From assembly GCF_910589235.1 (NCBI RefSeq), contig NW_025813595.1, positions 310,001 to 374,000 of the forward strand: a DNA stretch of 64,000 nt, written 5' to 3'. The notes under the pieces are model-generated. The model saw only the letters and a program-made list of their open reading frames with translations. It did no database searches and was not told the origin of the DNA. Positions 62,997 through 64,000 of this stretch are shown here, piece by piece. The position numbers were made by a program, and so were the translations under genes. The stretch comes from Vespa crabro (lineage: Eukaryota > Arthropoda > Insecta > Hymenoptera > Vespidae). Within the stretch, counting starts at the first letter, position 1. The number at the start of each line of letters is the position of its first letter.

Positions 62997-64000
62997 TTTA
63001 AACATAGTAAAAACGATATATTCTTGTTATATTCTTTATTCTGCATCGATAGAATATAAAATCAATGAAATTGAACGAGATTTCAAGTTTTCGTTTTTCG
63101 ACGATACGCGTATATGAGCGAAAAATCGTATATACGATATGAAAGAATGTTAAAAACTTTGATTCCAATATAAAATAGATGTTTGATCTTATGAAATGCA
63201 ATGTTCTGAATCGATTGGTAACATTTTTCTAACTGTGGCACAAGTATTATTAAAGATTTCACAATTTTATCTTCGCATATACCGAAATTCGCGTATGTCG
63301 ATTACGTTTCTCGACAATTATCATATGAAAACGCGTATTTAAACATAGTAAAAACGATATATTCTTGTTATATTCTTTATTCTGCATCGATAGAATATAA
63401 AATCAATGAAATTGAACGAGATTTCAAGTTTTCGTTTTTCGACGATACGCGTATATGAGCGAAAAATCGTATATACGATATGAAAGAATGTTAAAAACTT
63501 TGATTCCAATATAAAATAGATGTTTGATCTTATGATATGCAATGTTCTGAATCGATTGGTAACATTTTTCTAACTTTGGCACAAATATTATTAAAGATTT
63601 CACGATTTTATCTTCGCATATACCGAAATTCGCGTATGTCGATTAGGTTTTTCGACAATTATCATATGAAAACGCGTATTTAAACATAGTAAAAACGTTA
63701 TATTCTTTATTCTGCATCGATAGAATATAAAATCAATGAAATTGAACGAGATTTCAAATTTTCGTTTTTCGACGATACGCGTTTATGAGCGAAAAATCGT
63801 ATAAACGATATGAAAGAATGTTAAAATTTTGATTCCAATACAAAATAGATGTCTGATCTTATGAAATGCAATGTTCTGAATCGATTGGTAACATTTTTCT
63901 AACTGTGGCACAAGTATTATTAAAGATTTCACGATTTTATCTTCGCATATACCGAAATTCGCGTATGTCGATTAAGTATTTCGACAATTATCATATGAAA
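62997..64000 (+). repeat. A-B-C run at the window end
   Basis: A (62997) with AAAACGATATATTC and CACAATTTTATC, B (63338) with TTATGATATGC, TAACTTTGGCACAAATATT and GATTAGG, then a 329-bp C monomer (63679 onward) cut 7 bases before its end. It matches 57577-58587 at an offset of 5,420 bp. The array clearly continues beyond the window. Confidence 0.9.
63679..64000 (+). repeat. 329-bp monomer, type C (6 of 6, cut by window end)
   Basis: Carries the same 11-bp and 1-bp deletions and the paired hairpin changes (CGTTTAT, ATAAACG). GATTAAGTATTTCG near its end is private. Its last 7 bases lie outside the window. Confidence 0.93.

Larger units (their letters stand above)
1..64000 (+). repeat. Satellite DNA array, 188 tandem 341-bp monomers
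   Basis: The whole window is one head-to-tail array in constant orientation. With the monomer phase set at TTTAAACATA, monomer 1 starts at base 1 and monomer 188 ends 7 bases beyond the window. Lengths are 341 bp except for six of 329 bp, three of 338 bp, and a few of 340 or 342 bp; the total indel sum of -101 accounts for the window length exactly. No insertion of foreign DNA, no inversion and no array edge is present. Most monomers differ from the reference at only a few positions. I do not recognise the family by name. Array size, purity and higher-order structure resemble centromeric or pericentromeric satellites (inference). Strand is arbitrary. Confidence 0.98.

Noticed and set aside
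20..63542. Repeated minus-strand 61-81-aa reading frames and plus-strand 65-87-aa frames as genes
   Set aside because: They recur once per monomer because the satellite repeats. Stops and frameshifts have been amplified with the arrays, there is no recognisable domain, and the plus-strand frames arise only where a monomer variant happens to remove a stop.
1..64000. CRISPR array
   Set aside because: The periodicity is 341 bp with no unique spacers between short repeats; the entire period is repeated. GC content and higher-order structure are those of eukaryotic satellite DNA.
1..64000. CENP-B box in the monomer
   Set aside because: Motifs such as TTTCGAC and, on the minus strand, TTTCGGTATATG resemble its TTCG core, but the essential CGGG part (with the A spacing) is absent on both strands of the reference monomer.
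1..64000. Telomeric repeat (TTAGG)
   Set aside because: TTAGG occurs singly in the GATTAGGTTTTT variant of some monomers; there is no tandem run, so it is a point variant of GATTACG.
1..64000. Hammerhead ribozyme, known from some satellites
   Set aside because: The core CTGATGA followed by GAAA is not found on either strand of the reference. The 329-bp monomers contain CTGATCTTATGAAA, which lacks the required GA after CTGAT.
1..64000. Transposon or retroelement insertion
   Set aside because: The monomer register never breaks. All length changes are 1, 3 or 12 bp and there are no target-site duplications, terminal repeats or foreign reading frames.
1..64000. tRNA or rRNA genes
   Set aside because: No cloverleaf-like stem set, no A/B box pair, and no rRNA-like GC-rich stretch is visible; the sequence is monotonously one monomer family.

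Overview
The 64-kb window is a single uninterrupted satellite DNA array. It starts exactly at a monomer boundary in the phase I chose and contains 188 head-to-tail monomers of basic length 341 bp, all in one orientation; the last lacks only its final 7 bases. I tracked the register through the whole window. Every departure from 188 x 341 is explained by six 329-bp monomers (-12 each), three 338-bp monomers (-3 each), 22 single-base deletions and two single-base insertions. These sum to -101, which closes the count. I see no gene, RNA gene, transposon, microsatellite, inversion or flanking unique sequence.

The monomer (reference copy 10223-10563) is AT-rich, with 98 G+C in 341 (28.7 %). It is unusually rich in CpG: 22 observed against about 7 expected from composition. 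It contains an 11-bp tandem direct repeat, an 8-bp-arm inverted repeat, a perfect 14-bp palindrome that overlaps a 7-bp-arm hairpin, and an 11-bp motif present twice. Several short matches occur in the same order in both halves, which hints at an ancient duplication of a unit of about 170 bp.

The organism is a eukaryote; prokaryotes do not carry arrays like this. The preserved CpG argues against a genome that methylates its heterochromatin in the germline, such as most vertebrates and plants. An invertebrate, possibly an insect, is my low-confidence guess. A centromeric or pericentromeric location is likely from the size and purity of the array but is not shown by the sequence.

Layout: 1-7153 is a diverse zone with nested partial duplications, including a tandem 679-bp dimer. 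7154-17718 holds 682-bp alternating dimers and a 1,702-bp-offset duplication. 17719-25327 holds 682-bp dimers and a 1,364-bp tetramer. 25328-29419 is a near-perfect 2,046-bp hexamer duplication. 29420-35785 is a mosaic whose 32.0-33.7 kb part matches 11.2-12.95 kb at an offset of 20,791 bp. 35786-36467 is an island of divergent monomers. 36315-41525 is a 2,727-bp octamer repeat. 41526-53168 is built from a 1,364-bp tetramer and a four-monomer block that recurs three times. 53169-64000 is marked by 329-bp monomers in 670-bp dimers and 1,011-bp trimers. Nothing here works as genes; the logic of the window is amplification, unequal exchange and homogenisation of one monomer family.
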